Positions 53,467 through 61,916 of a stretch of 64,000 bases of DNA are shown piece after piece. Each line of letters opens with the position of its first letter. The first letter of the stretch is position 1. The notes under the pieces were generated by a model that was not told the DNA's origin, did no database searches, and saw only the letters and a list, made by a program, of their open reading frames with translations. Both the position numbers and the translations under genes were made by a program. This DNA is from RGIG1681 sp964646345. Lineage in GTDB: Bacteria > Bacillota > Clostridia > Christensenellales > UBA1242. The stretch is taken from NCBI GenBank assembly GCA_964646345.1, contig CAZYDU010000005.1, positions 1 through 64,000 of the forward strand, written 5' to 3'.

Positions 53467-54354
53467 TTAATAATTAAATTCGGTTTCGTTGTTTTTAAAG
53501 TTTGGTGTATACACACTATCCGCACTAGAAAAATCCTGCAAAAATACATTGGAAAATCCAAGTTTATTCAGTTTATTTACTAAGATTTTATATTCAATCG
53601 GTTTGATTTTTCTATTGATGTCGTTTGTTTCTTTAGCTTTTGCCATTGGCACATATTGTGACATTAAACTTAAATACGTTTCGCTTCCTAAATTTTCATA
53701 AATCCAATCAATGACTTTTTCACTGTCTTTGGTTTGATTTGGCAAGCATAAATGTCTTATGATTAATCCCTTTTTCACTAAACCATTTTCAAAAATATCA
53801 TTTGGTTGATTTTCACGCATTTGTAAAATTGATTTAGAACAATATTCAAAATAATCCGGAGCAAGTGAAAGTCTTTTGGATAGGTCGTTGGAATAATATT
53901 TTAAATCAGTAAGAAAAATATCGACATAATTTTTGAGTTTTTTTATTGTTTCAGGATTCTCGTATCCTGATGTATTCCAAACAATAGGAATTTTTGGTTT
54001 GTAAATATCAAGTGCTTCAATAATTTGACTTGTATAGTGAGTTGGGGTAACAAGATTAATGTTATGGGCTCCAGCGTTTTCTAGCTGTTTAAACAATGAG
54101 ACCAAAGTTTCGACAGAGACTTCTTTCCCTTCACATTCGGTTGAAATTTCATAATTTTGACAATAAATGCATTTTAGATTACAACTAGAAAAAAATATTG
54201 CACCGCTTCCGTTTGTTCCTGAGATTGGTGGTTCTTCAAAATAATGTAGCATTACCTTTGATATTTTTGGTTTTAGCCTAGCTTTGCAAAAACCTATATT
54301 ACTTATTCTATCTACATTGCATTTTCGTGGGCAAATATTACATAATTTTTCCAT
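53467..54354 (-). CDS. Radical SAM protein, PFL-activase-like
   Basis: 295 aa. The SAM [4Fe-4S] motif CNLKCIYC is at Cys 58, 62 and 65. An extra Cys-rich N-terminal set (CNICPRKC...GFC, Cys 5, 8, 12 and 23) matches the uncharacterised PflA-like group (COG1313-like) rather than the classical activases. The order of later strands (IPIVWNTSGYE, VDIFLTDLKYY) fits. The target is unknown. The start codon lies 7 nt past a perfect -10, so the mRNA is probably leaderless. Confidence 0.88.
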   Translation of the reverse strand: MEKLCNICPRKCNVDRISNIGFCKARLKPKISKVMLHYFEEPPISGTNGSGAIFFSSCNLKCIYCQNYEISTECEGKEVSVETLVSLFKQLENAGAHNINLVTPTHYTSQIIEALDIYKPKIPIVWNTSGYENPETIKKLKNYVDIFLTDLKYYSNDLSKRLSLAPDYFEYCSKSILQMRENQPNDIFENGLVKKGLIIRHLCLPNQTKDSEKVIDWIYENLGSETYLSLMSQYVPMAKAKETNDINRKIKPIEYKILVNKLNKLGFSNVFLQDFSSADSVYTPNFKNNETEFNY

Positions 54355-54361
54355 ATTTAAA

Positions 54362-54389
54362 ATTATATATTGTTTGTAAAGTTTGTCAA
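54362..54389 (-). promoter_or_regulatory. Promoter of the radical SAM gene, adjacent to the start codon
   Basis: On the minus strand perfect TTGACA, a 16-bp spacer and perfect TATAAT. Only 7 nt separate the -10 from the ATG at 54354, so transcription should start at or within 2 nt of the start codon. Confidence 0.75.
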
Positions 54390-54416
54390 ATGTTATTTTT
54401 CGCTAATAACTAGTAG

Positions 54417-54445
54417 TTGCTTTTTGTTTGCTTAAATGATATAAT
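54417..54445 (+). promoter_or_regulatory. Promoter of the RlmD-type gene, adjacent to the start codon
   Basis: TTGCTT, a 17-bp spacer and TATAAT; five bases (TTGAG) separate the -10 from ATG 54451, and 11 bases from ATG 54457. Confidence 0.65.
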
Positions 54446-54450
54446 TTGAG

Positions 54451-55803
54451 ATGATTATGGAAAAAGCATTAAGAAAGAATGATGAGATTGTAGTGAAAAT
54501 TGAAAGATTTGCTGATACTGGCGAAGGTATTGCTGTTTTTAATGGCATGATTATCTTCGTTCCTTTTGCTTGCCCTGGCGAAAAAGTTAGAGTTCATATA
54601 ATAAAAGAACAAAAATCTTTTTTAATCGCAAAAATTATTGAGAAAGTTTCTGTGAGTGGAAATAGGGTTAATCCACCTTGTCCATACTTTTATAAATGTG
54701 GTGGTTGCGATATTCAACATTTGTCAAGAGATGAGCAATTAAAATTTTTGAAAGAAATGGTAAGAAATTCGCTCAAAAAATACGCAAAAATTGATACAGA
54801 AATTAACGAAGTAATTGAAAGTGATAAGTGGTTTAGGTATAGAAATAAATTTGCTTTTCCAGTTCAAGAAAAAAATGGCGAAATAAAAATTGGTATGTAT
54901 AAAAGAAATAGTCATGAAATTGTTGAAATAGAAGATTGTTTACTACAAAGTGAAAAAACGCAAAAATTACTAAAAATCTTTAAAAATTACATGAAAAACA
55001 ACAATATTTCAGCTTATAATGAAGAGACTCACAAAGGGATTGTTAAACATATCGTTGTTCGTGAACATTTAGATGAATTTATTTTAACTGTTGTGGTAAC
55101 AGATGAAAAATTTAATAATTTTGAGCCTTTAATTCAGGAACTAAAAAAAGAGTTTTCTCTATTTGGAATAGTTAAAAATGTAAATAAACTTCAAAATAAC
55201 GTTATTTTTGGCAAAATAGATGAGCATATTTATGGTTTAGAAAATTTGCAAATTGAAGATTTTGGCATTAAATATGAAATAAACAATCGTTCATTTTTGC
55301 AGGTTAATGATTATATAAAAAATGAAATTTACCAAAAGATTATTGATACTATTGGCGAGCATGAAACTATTATTGATGCATATAGTGGAGCGGGACTTTT
55401 GTCTTCAATTTTGGCAAAAAATTCTGAAAAAGTAATCGGTATTGAAATTGAAAAAGAAGCAACTAAAAATGCAGATAATTTAAAAAATAAAAATAATTTA
55501 TACAATTTGACCAATATAAATGGCGATTGTACTGAAATTATTCCAGAGCTCGCAAAAAAACTAAACGGAGATTTTGTGATTGTAGTTGACCCGCCACGAA
55601 AGGGGCTTGCAAAAGAAGTTACTCAAAGTTTTTTAGAAGCAGAGCCGGAACAAATTGTCTATCTTTCTTGTAATCCAGCAACTCTAGCTCGTGATTTGGC
55701 GGAGCTTAGAAAAAAATATGATATAGAATTTGTTCAACCTTATCAAATGTTTCCGCAAACTGCAAATGTGGAAACGCTTGTGAGTTTAAAATTAATAAAA
55801 TAA
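54451..55803 (+). CDS. 23S rRNA (uracil-C5)-methyltransferase, RlmD/RlmCD-type
   Basis: 450 aa (448 if started at the second ATG, 54457). N-terminal TRAM domain (RNDEIVVKIERF.., residues 8-65), then the [4Fe-4S] cluster cysteines CPYFYKCGGC (77, 83, 86) with a fourth Cys in VEIEDCLLQ. The Rossmann methyltransferase domain has DAYSGAGLLSSILA and IEIEKEATKNA, a DPPRKG motif, and the catalytic Cys in YLSCNPATLARD. Bacillota use one such enzyme (RlmCD) for m5U747 and m5U1939. It is probably in an operon with the following small ORF and miaA. Confidence 0.93.
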   Translation: MIMEKALRKNDEIVVKIERFADTGEGIAVFNGMIIFVPFACPGEKVRVHIIKEQKSFLIAKIIEKVSVSGNRVNPPCPYFYKCGGCDIQHLSRDEQLKFLKEMVRNSLKKYAKIDTEINEVIESDKWFRYRNKFAFPVQEKNGEIKIGMYKRNSHEIVEIEDCLLQSEKTQKLLKIFKNYMKNNNISAYNEETHKGIVKHIVVREHLDEFILTVVVTDEKFNNFEPLIQELKKEFSLFGIVKNVNKLQNNVIFGKIDEHIYGLENLQIEDFGIKYEINNRSFLQVNDYIKNEIYQKIIDTIGEHETIIDAYSGAGLLSSILAKNSEKVIGIEIEKEATKNADNLKNKNNLYNLTNINGDCTEIIPELAKKLNGDFVIVVDPPRKGLAKEVTQSFLEAEPEQIVYLSCNPATLARDLAELRKKYDIEFVQPYQMFPQTANVETLVSLKLIK

Positions 55804-55813
55804 AGGTTTATAT

Positions 55814-55975
55814 ATGAAAGAAAATCAAGCGAAAATTTTGCAAGAAAAAACGCAAAATAATACAAATAATATTGCTAAAACCAAGAAAAAATCACAAAAA
55901 TTAAGCAAAAACACCAAATACTTTGATTTTTATGACGATATAAAATCAAGTTGTCATAAGATTGTTGACTGGTAA
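55814..55975 (+). CDS. 53-codon hypothetical protein between the methyltransferase and miaA
   Basis: Starts 10 bp after the methyltransferase stop with a weak AAAGG site. The protein is Lys/Asn/Gln-rich (MKENQAKILQEKTQNNTN, then KTKKKSQKLSKN), ending FDFYDDIKSSCHKIVDW. The last 16 residues have mixed aromatic and acidic character suggesting a short fold or peptide-binding tail. No family is recognised; it could be chance coding in an AT-rich gap. Confidence 0.4.
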   Translation: MKENQAKILQEKTQNNTNNIAKTKKKSQKLSKNTKYFDFYDDIKSSCHKIVDW

Positions 55976-56012
55976 ATTGATTAAAAAATAGATTAGAATT
56001 TAGGAAATAATT

Positions 56013-56885
56013 ATGGAAAAATTGATTTCGATTGTTGGGCTTACGTCATCTGGGAAAAGTGGACTAGGAATTGAACTAGCCAAATTTTTTGATGGCGAAA
56101 TTGTCTCAGCAGACTCAAGACAAGTTTACAAAGGTCTTGATTGGTGTTCAGGTAAGGTTACGCACGAAGAACAGATGACTATACGACATCATCTGATTGA
56201 TATTGCAAACCTTGGCGAGCAGTTCACACTTTTTGATTTTCAGCATCAAGCTTACAGTGCTATTGATGATATTATATCTCGATGCAAAGTTCCTTTTTTG
56301 GTTGGTGGCACGGGGCTTTATTCAAGAAGTGTTGTTGAAGGTTATGACCTTTCATGTGATAAACCAAATCTTGAACTTCGTTCGTCACTTGAAAAATTTT
56401 CAAAAGAAGAACTTATACAAATTTGCAAAAACGAAAATATTGTGTTTCCTGAAGAAATTACTTCAAGAAGATTGATTAGGTTAATTGAGCTTAAAAGAAA
56501 TCCAAAGCCTAACAATAAACCAAGATATGAAGTTTTGCAAATTGGTATTGATTGGAAAAAAGAACAAATACATGAAAGAATTAAAACCAGGCTTGAGTTC
56601 CGTATGCCAAATATGATTGAAGAAATAAAAGGATTACTTGTAAGTGGGGTTGATAAAGATTTTTTAAAATCTCTTGGTCTTGAAGCGAAGTTTATCATTA
56701 GATTTTTGGACGGAGAATTTAAAGACTATAACGAATTTTTCGACTTACTTTTTACTGAAGAACGACATTTTGCAAAAAGACAAAAGACATGGTATAACAA
56801 AGAGAAAAATATTGTTTGGTTAAACGGAGATGACGATTTATTAAATAATGCTAAGAAATTGGTTGAAGATTTTTTAAAAAAATAA
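56013..56885 (+). CDS. miaA: tRNA dimethylallyltransferase MiaA
   Basis: 290 aa, slightly short for the family (300-315). P-loop GLTSSGKSG at 9-17, DSRQVYKGLDWCSGK, HHLIDI, and FLVGGTGLYSRSVVEG mark the DMAPP-dependent transferase that modifies A37 of tRNAs reading UNN codons. The RLIRLIELK and C-terminal RHFAKRQKTWYNK elements are present. Confidence 0.95.
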   Translation: MEKLISIVGLTSSGKSGLGIELAKFFDGEIVSADSRQVYKGLDWCSGKVTHEEQMTIRHHLIDIANLGEQFTLFDFQHQAYSAIDDIISRCKVPFLVGGTGLYSRSVVEGYDLSCDKPNLELRSSLEKFSKEELIQICKNENIVFPEEITSRRLIRLIELKRNPKPNNKPRYEVLQIGIDWKKEQIHERIKTRLEFRMPNMIEEIKGLLVSGVDKDFLKSLGLEAKFIIRFLDGEFKDYNEFFDLLFTEERHFAKRQKTWYNKEKNIVWLNGDDDLLNNAKKLVEDFLKK

Positions 56886-56906
56886 GAATATAGTGAATTT
56901 TTTATT

Positions 56907-56934
56907 TTGTAACTGAAAGAAAAATTGCTATAAT
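56907..56934 (+). promoter_or_regulatory. Promoter of hisS
   Basis: TTGTAA, a 16-bp spacer and TATAAT, about 18 nt before the ATG. No T-box-like leader is visible. Confidence 0.65.
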
Positions 56935-56951
56935 GAGAAAGGTAGGTTATT

Positions 56952-58208
56952 ATGAAATTTGATACAAATCCCGTTCGTGGAACGGTCGATTATTTGCCTG
57001 CTGAAATGGACATTAGGTCTTATGCTGAGCAAATAATTTTAAAAACATATAAAAAGAATGGTTTTTTGCAAATAAAAACCCCAATACTTGAAAGCTTGAA
57101 TTTGCTCACTAGTGGAGATTCTGGCGACAATCAAAAGCTTATGTTCAAAACTGTTAAACGTGGGGATAAACTTGATTTATCTAAACCAAATTTAACTGAA
57201 AATGATATTGTTGAAGAAGGTTTAAGATACGATTTAACAGTTCCGCTAGTGCGTTTCTTTATTAATAATAGAGAAAAATTGCCAAGTCCTTTTAAAGCTA
57301 TTCAAATTGATGAATCTTTTAGAGCTGAAAGACCACAAAGGGGCAGGGTAAGACAATTCACACAATGTGATATTGATATCTTAGGTGACTCAACTCCAAT
57401 GGCTGAAATAGAATTATTTTATGCTTACATGTGTTCTTATAAGGAATTGGGTTTTGAAAGATTAAGCTTTAAAATTAATGATAGGCGAGCTTTAAACGAA
57501 CTTATCACTGCTTGTGGTTTTGAACTTGAAAATGTTCCTGAAATTTGCATAAGTTTAGATAAATTCGACAAAATTGGATTTGATGGCGTGCAAACAGAAC
57601 TAATTAGTAATGGTTTTGATAGCAAAAAGACAGCAATGCTAATAGATAAATTCAAACAATTAAAGACAGCAAGCGATAACAAACAAAAATTAAAGATGCT
57701 TTCAGAATTTGGGGTAAGTGAAAATGTTATTTTATCGCTTACACAAATCATTGAAACAACTTCAAGTTTTGGTTTTCCTGGCTTTAAGATTGAATATGAT
57801 GCTTGTGTTATCCGTGGTCAAGGCTATTACACTGGAACTGTTATTGAAGTTTTTGATGATGACTTTGGCAGAGCTATTGGCGGTGGTGGAAGATACGATA
57901 AAATGATTGAAAAATTTGCAGGTACACCAATCCCGGCTGTTGGTGTTAGCATTGGGCTATATTCAGTTGTAATGCTTTTAAATGAAAGGGGATTCAAAGT
58001 TCCAGTGCAAAAACTTGCTTTGGTTTATGATAAAAACGCTAATTATGCAGATGTTTTGAAAGCAAAAATTGATTTAATGAATAAAGGTTTTGATGTTTCA
58101 GCATTTATTTTTCCAAAAAACTTTAATAATTTTGCTGACAAAATCAAACAAAATGGTTATGATAAACTTGTAAAGTTAAATGATGTATCTAAAATTATTG
58201 ACTTATAA
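56952..58208 (+). CDS. hisS: Histidyl-tRNA synthetase
   Basis: 418 aa class II synthetase. Motif 2 is FRAERPQRGRVRQFTQCDID, the His-specific elements are RYDLTVPLVRF, IRGQGYYTGTV (HisA, usual RGLDYYTG) and the glycine-rich GGGGRYD of motif 3. A short anticodon-binding domain forms the last 85 residues. HisZ paralogues lack the tRNA-binding end and some catalytic residues; those are present here, so this is the synthetase. GGTAGG precedes the ATG. Confidence 0.93.
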   Translation: MKFDTNPVRGTVDYLPAEMDIRSYAEQIILKTYKKNGFLQIKTPILESLNLLTSGDSGDNQKLMFKTVKRGDKLDLSKPNLTENDIVEEGLRYDLTVPLVRFFINNREKLPSPFKAIQIDESFRAERPQRGRVRQFTQCDIDILGDSTPMAEIELFYAYMCSYKELGFERLSFKINDRRALNELITACGFELENVPEICISLDKFDKIGFDGVQTELISNGFDSKKTAMLIDKFKQLKTASDNKQKLKMLSEFGVSENVILSLTQIIETTSSFGFPGFKIEYDACVIRGQGYYTGTVIEVFDDDFGRAIGGGGRYDKMIEKFAGTPIPAVGVSIGLYSVVMLLNERGFKVPVQKLALVYDKNANYADVLKAKIDLMNKGFDVSAFIFPKNFNNFADKIKQNGYDKLVKLNDVSKIIDL

Positions 58209-58230
58209 AAACAAAAACAAAGGATAAAAT

Positions 58231-58824
58231 ATGGATTATTCAATACTATCTTGGATAAGCAGAACATTTGGCGAGTCAAAATTTATTGCAACTCTAGCGA
58301 AAATATTTTCCTTTATTGGTGGAAAATGGGGAGTGGTGGCAATTGTGTTATTGCTGTTATGCTTCAAAAAAACTCGCAAAGTTGGACTGTTTGTGATGAT
58401 TGCTGGGGGGGTTACAGCAGTGCTTAATGACATTGTTATAAAAAATATAATAAGAAGGGATAGACCCTTTGAAACCTATCCGGAACTAGCAAACATGTGC
58501 GAACTTGCAAAATATGAATTTCCTGATGGATTTTCAATGGCTTCAGGACATTCTGCAACTTCAATGGCTATGGCTGTGGCGGTAATGTTTTTCTCAAAAA
58601 AATGGGGTGGTGCTTCAATCGCTGTTTCCGTTTTGATTGGATTGTCAAGACTTGTTTTATGTGTACACTTTCCAACTGATGTTTTGGTTGGTTGGATACT
58701 CGGAGCGGGTCTTGCAATAGGATTACATTATTTAACAAAATTTGGATTAAAAATAATTAACAAAAAATGGGGGAATAAAAATGAAAAAAATAGTATTAGC
58801 ATCGAGAAACAAGAACAAAATTAA
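58231..58824 (+). CDS. PAP2-family membrane phosphatase
   Basis: 197 aa with about five hydrophobic helices. The three motifs of the PAP2/phosphatidate phosphatase family are present: KNIIRRDRP (71-79), SGH in MASGHSATS (105-107), and SRLVLCVHFPTD (139-150). The outward-facing active site hydrolyses lipid phosphates, possibly undecaprenyl pyrophosphate (BcrC-like). It overlaps the next gene by 44 bp. Confidence 0.92.
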   Translation: MDYSILSWISRTFGESKFIATLAKIFSFIGGKWGVVAIVLLLLCFKKTRKVGLFVMIAGGVTAVLNDIVIKNIIRRDRPFETYPELANMCELAKYEFPDGFSMASGHSATSMAMAVAVMFFSKKWGGASIAVSVLIGLSRLVLCVHFPTDVLVGWILGAGLAIGLHYLTKFGLKIINKKWGNKNEKNSISIEKQEQN

Positions 58825-59407
58825 GGAATTTAATGAACTTTTGGGTTCAGATTTTAAACTTTTATCACTAGATGATATTGGTTATAATAAGGAAATTGCA
58901 GAAACTGGTTCAACAAGTGCAGAAAATGCAAAAATCAAGGCTCAAGCTGTCTATGATTTTTTGCAAGAAAACAACCTTGATTATCCGGTTTTGTCTGATG
59001 ATAGTGGTTTGTTTGTTAACAGTTTGGGTGGCGAACCTGGAGTTAAATCAGCTAGATACGCTGGAGACCACAATGACGCAGCTAACAGAAAAAAAGTTCT
59101 TGAAAAACTTGGCGATTCATTAGCTAGAACAGCTTACTTTGAATGTGTGCTTTGCTATATGTATGAAAAAGAATTAAGACTTTTCACAGGTCGTGCTTTT
59201 GGCGAAATTGACACCGAAGAACGTGGTAGCAAAGATTTCGGATATGATTGTATCTTTTATTCAGCAGACCTTGAAAAAACATTTGGTGAAGCAACAAAAG
59301 AAGAAAAAGATAGAGTTTCGCACAGAGCAAAGGCTGTTGAAAACTTCAAAAAATGGCTTGTTCCAACAAATCCTAATTTCTCTAGATTTGTTAATTTCAA
59401 TAAATAA
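58781..59407 (+). CDS. rdgB: Non-canonical purine NTP pyrophosphatase (RdgB/HAM1)
   Basis: 208 aa. ASRNKNKIKEF, the SDDSGLFVNSLGGEPGVKSARYAG signature region, FGYDCIF and SHRAKAV are all as in the family, which removes ITP, XTP and dITP from the nucleotide pool. GGGGG lies 9 nt before the ATG, inside the PAP2 gene, so translation is coupled. Confidence 0.95.
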   Translation: MKKIVLASRNKNKIKEFNELLGSDFKLLSLDDIGYNKEIAETGSTSAENAKIKAQAVYDFLQENNLDYPVLSDDSGLFVNSLGGEPGVKSARYAGDHNDAANRKKVLEKLGDSLARTAYFECVLCYMYEKELRLFTGRAFGEIDTEERGSKDFGYDCIFYSADLEKTFGEATKEEKDRVSHRAKAVENFKKWLVPTNPNFSRFVNFNK

Positions 59408-59410
59408 AAT

Positions 59411-59445
59411 AAAAACTTTACTTGAAAAACAAGTAAAGTTTTTTT
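59411..59445 (+). terminator. Terminator of the PAP2-rdgB operon
   Basis: AAAACTTTACTTG pairs with CAAGTAAAGTTTT around a 5-nt A loop, then T. Confidence 0.88.
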
Positions 59446-59500
59446 ATTGCTCTAAATAATGATTGTGTATTTTTTTGCATAACTTTTTTTATTAAAATGA

Positions 59501-59848
59501 TTAATAAATTAAACATACAGCAGTGGAATAATCTTTTGCATTTGAAATAGAAATTTTAATCTCGTTTAAGCCGAGTTTTTTGAGTTCGATTTTAATAGTT
59601 TCATTCATTTCTATATAAGGTCTGCCTTCTTCTGTTGCTTTAATATTTATTTGTTGAAAATTTAATGCACGGTTAGAAAAGGCTTTGACAACAGATTCTT
59701 TCACACACCAAAATGAGCAATAAGTTTGATGTTTATTTGCTCTCTTTTCAGCATATTCAATTTCTGATTTTGTAAATGCTCGTTTTTTGAAATTATCGCT
59801 TATTTCTTTAAATCTTTCATTTTGTTCAATATCTATTCCAAGTTCCAT
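59501..59848 (-). CDS. acpS: Holo-[acyl-carrier-protein] synthase
   Basis: 115 aa, normal size. GIDIE (residues 4-8), FTKSEIEYAEK, and WCVKESVVKAFS are the AcpS motifs (Asp and Glu bind Mg; the Lys acts on coenzyme A). It transfers phosphopantetheine to acyl carrier protein. A Cys occurs in place of one Ala in the WxxKE motif. The gene stands alone on the minus strand, and only 53 bp separate it from the convergent rdgB terminator. Confidence 0.93.
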   Translation of the reverse strand: MELGIDIEQNERFKEISDNFKKRAFTKSEIEYAEKRANKHQTYCSFWCVKESVVKAFSNRALNFQQINIKATEEGRPYIEMNETIKIELKKLGLNEIKISISNAKDYSTAVCLIY

Positions 59849-59963
59849 GCTTTAATTTTAGTAGATTTTTTATATTATTTCAATCAAAATAAGTATCTTT
59901 TGAATATTTTGATGTCGAAAAATAACAATAAAAAGTTTATTTTGACTAAATTTGACGAAGGTA

Positions 59964-59992
59964 TTTACAAATTTTAGAAAGTTTAGTATTAT
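59964..59992 (+). promoter_or_regulatory. Promoter of the candidate small RNA
   Basis: TTTACA, a 17-bp spacer and TATTAT in a gene-free gap; predicted transcription start is about 59999. Confidence 0.55.
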
Positions 59993-59998
59993 GTTCTT

Positions 59999-60114
59999 GC
60001 ACGAAAGATAATGGGTTAAAAGATACGGAAGATGATAATTTAAGTATCAAAATAAAAACTTGAAAAGTACAAAAGAGTTTACAAAAGATAAGACAGCCGA
60101 AAGGCTGTTTTTGT
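59999..60114 (+). ncRNA. Candidate small RNA, about 115 nt, unknown type
   Basis: The 346-bp gap between acpS and the next gene contains a well-placed promoter (59964-59992) and a compact terminator GACAGCC-GAAA-GGCTGTT with a T tail (60092-60114). The sequence between has no ORF of note, is purine-rich with long single-stranded-looking A tracts, and holds one small hairpin (GATAC...GTATC, about 60022-60049). It does not resemble 6S, SRP, tmRNA, RNase P RNA or a riboswitch class that I know. It could also be an attenuated leader of the downstream gene. Confidence 0.4.
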
Positions 60115-60194
60115 TTTAGAAAAAATAGCCTTAATAATAGTAAAAAATGTTTTATAAATTTGAAAAATATGTTATATTATTATTGAGGTGTGAG

Positions 60195-61865
60195 ATGTTA
60201 AAACTATTAAATACAGAAGATGCTAATGTTATCGGAAATTCAAGTTTTGCGAAAAATGCAATACTTTACAAAGACTTGATTGCCTTTTGTGAAGCTTATA
60301 GACATATTTTGGAGCATGAGAGTGAATTGCCTAATTTTTGTTTTAGCGAAAAAAACAAAGTTTGCATTGAAGGCATTTGTTTTTTAATGAAAATGTATGC
60401 CACTGAATTTAAGTTTGAAACAATGAAACTCACTCTTGATTATCTTAAAATCTTGTATTTCACAATGGCAAGTTATGCCGATGAAAACGGCGAAGTTGAC
60501 CAAACTCAAATTGAACAGGAATTTCATGAATACAGAATTGCTGGGGCAAAGTTTTGCGATGAAAGAAAAGATGAAGTAAAGCACAAAGCCACTCAAGTAA
60601 AAGAACTTGAATCAACCATAAAAAAACAATCAATGAAAAGTGTTAACATGAAAAAAAATTCAAAGCTTTGCAAAATTCTAGCAATAGTAATTTTGGGGCT
60701 TTCGCTTTTAGGAATAAGTTTGTCACTGATAGCTATGTTTAATACTTCTGTGTATTCGCCATTGTTTTTAACTTCAGTTATTTGTACTGTTTCAGGGTTT
60801 ATTATTTCAATTATTTTGTTGTTTAGAAGTAAGTTTTTGCTAAACCATTCGGGAGATGTGAGTTATCACGTTCAAACATTAAAGAAAGATTTAACGAATC
60901 ATAATGAAGAATTAAATTTAATTGAGTCAAAGTATTACAGAGTTTTTTGTGAGAAAAATGAGTATGCAGTGTGCTTTGCGGAACTTATTGCTAAGTTTTC
61001 AAAGATATTGAATATTGATGAAATTTTGAAAAGGTCTAATGAGTATAGATTGCTTTCATATAATGTTCCTTATGATATTGGAAGACTTTTTAAAACTCAG
61101 CAATCTAAAATAAATGATATAATTGAAAGTATTGAAGAAATTACTCTAGCTTCAAATGATAGACAATCTCTTTCAAATTTATATTTAGAAATAAAAGACC
61201 AAGATTGGTTGTATTTTAATGCCGAAGTTAGGTATCATTTTTTAAAGAAATTCTCGGATTTTGCTGAAAAAGATTTTGATTGGAAACTTAATGTGAATGG
61301 AGAAGCAATAAATCCATTTGATATCAATGTTAAAGACTTATCTCGAGAAAAAATTGCATTTTGCAATGATGGAAAAAAATTCATTATCTCAAACTTGGCT
61401 GATTTTACAAAAACAACATACTTTAAAAACTTAGACGATATGAGTTTTAAAGATGGGTTTAGCATAGATTTATTAAAAAAAGTTAAATCAAATTATTTGT
61501 CGCATTTTTATAATGCTAATGTTGTTGAAAATGAAAATCAAGCAAGTTTTGAAAATAAAGATAATAAAAACAATAAAGACAATCAAATTTCGCCAAGCTG
61601 GTTTGAAAGAATACCTACACTTATAAATCTGAAACTAAAAATCATTGAGTCTGATACGGGACTGGGAAATAGCGATACAAAAACAATAAAAAACATTGCA
61701 GAATCAATATTTTCAGAAGAAAAACAATTAAGCAGTGAAAGTCTTGTTATCAAAGAAGATGATGTAGATTATCCAAAATTCACAGCTAACAAAACAGAAG
61801 TGGTTGAAGATGCGATTGTATATTATGTTGGCAATACAAAAAAAATTGGATACAAAGTTGACTAG
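60195..61865 (+). CDS. 556-aa protein with central transmembrane hairpin, unknown
   Basis: Start at ATG 60195, preceded by GAGGTG 6 nt upstream (the ATG at 60147 lacks such a site). Residues 1-150 are helical and cytosolic-looking; about 155-215 contain two hydrophobic helices (LCKILAIVILGLSLLGISLS, then PLFLTSVICTVSGFIISIIL) connected by a short loop. The rest is charged: coiled coil (QTLKKDLTNHNEELNLIESK), then a more globular part with several Trp and Tyr, and an Asn/Lys-rich linker near 465-480. Both soluble parts should lie on the same side of the membrane. No family is recognised. Confidence 0.7.
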   Translation: MLKLLNTEDANVIGNSSFAKNAILYKDLIAFCEAYRHILEHESELPNFCFSEKNKVCIEGICFLMKMYATEFKFETMKLTLDYLKILYFTMASYADENGEVDQTQIEQEFHEYRIAGAKFCDERKDEVKHKATQVKELESTIKKQSMKSVNMKKNSKLCKILAIVILGLSLLGISLSLIAMFNTSVYSPLFLTSVICTVSGFIISIILLFRSKFLLNHSGDVSYHVQTLKKDLTNHNEELNLIESKYYRVFCEKNEYAVCFAELIAKFSKILNIDEILKRSNEYRLLSYNVPYDIGRLFKTQQSKINDIIESIEEITLASNDRQSLSNLYLEIKDQDWLYFNAEVRYHFLKKFSDFAEKDFDWKLNVNGEAINPFDINVKDLSREKIAFCNDGKKFIISNLADFTKTTYFKNLDDMSFKDGFSIDLLKKVKSNYLSHFYNANVVENENQASFENKDNKNNKDNQISPSWFERIPTLINLKLKIIESDTGLGNSDTKTIKNIAESIFSEEKQLSSESLVIKEDDVDYPKFTANKTEVVEDAIVYYVGNTKKIGYKVD

Positions 61866-61871
61866 AAGTAC

Positions 61872-61899
61872 TTGAATTTAAAATTTCAATTACTATACT
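61872..61899 (+). promoter_or_regulatory. Promoter of prfB
   Basis: TTGAAT, a 16-bp spacer and TATACT, just after the upstream stop; the leader is about 12 nt. Confidence 0.55.
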
Positions 61900-61916
61900 A
61901 TTGGTGGAGAGAAAAT

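Noticed and set aside
56881..56951. T-box or other riboswitch upstream of hisS
   Set aside because: The promoter lies only about 18 nt before the start codon, leaving no room for a structured leader.
56952..58208. HisZ regulatory paralogue instead of HisRS
   Set aside because: Motif 2, the HisA/HisB elements and a C-terminal anticodon domain are all present, and no his biosynthesis genes adjoin it.
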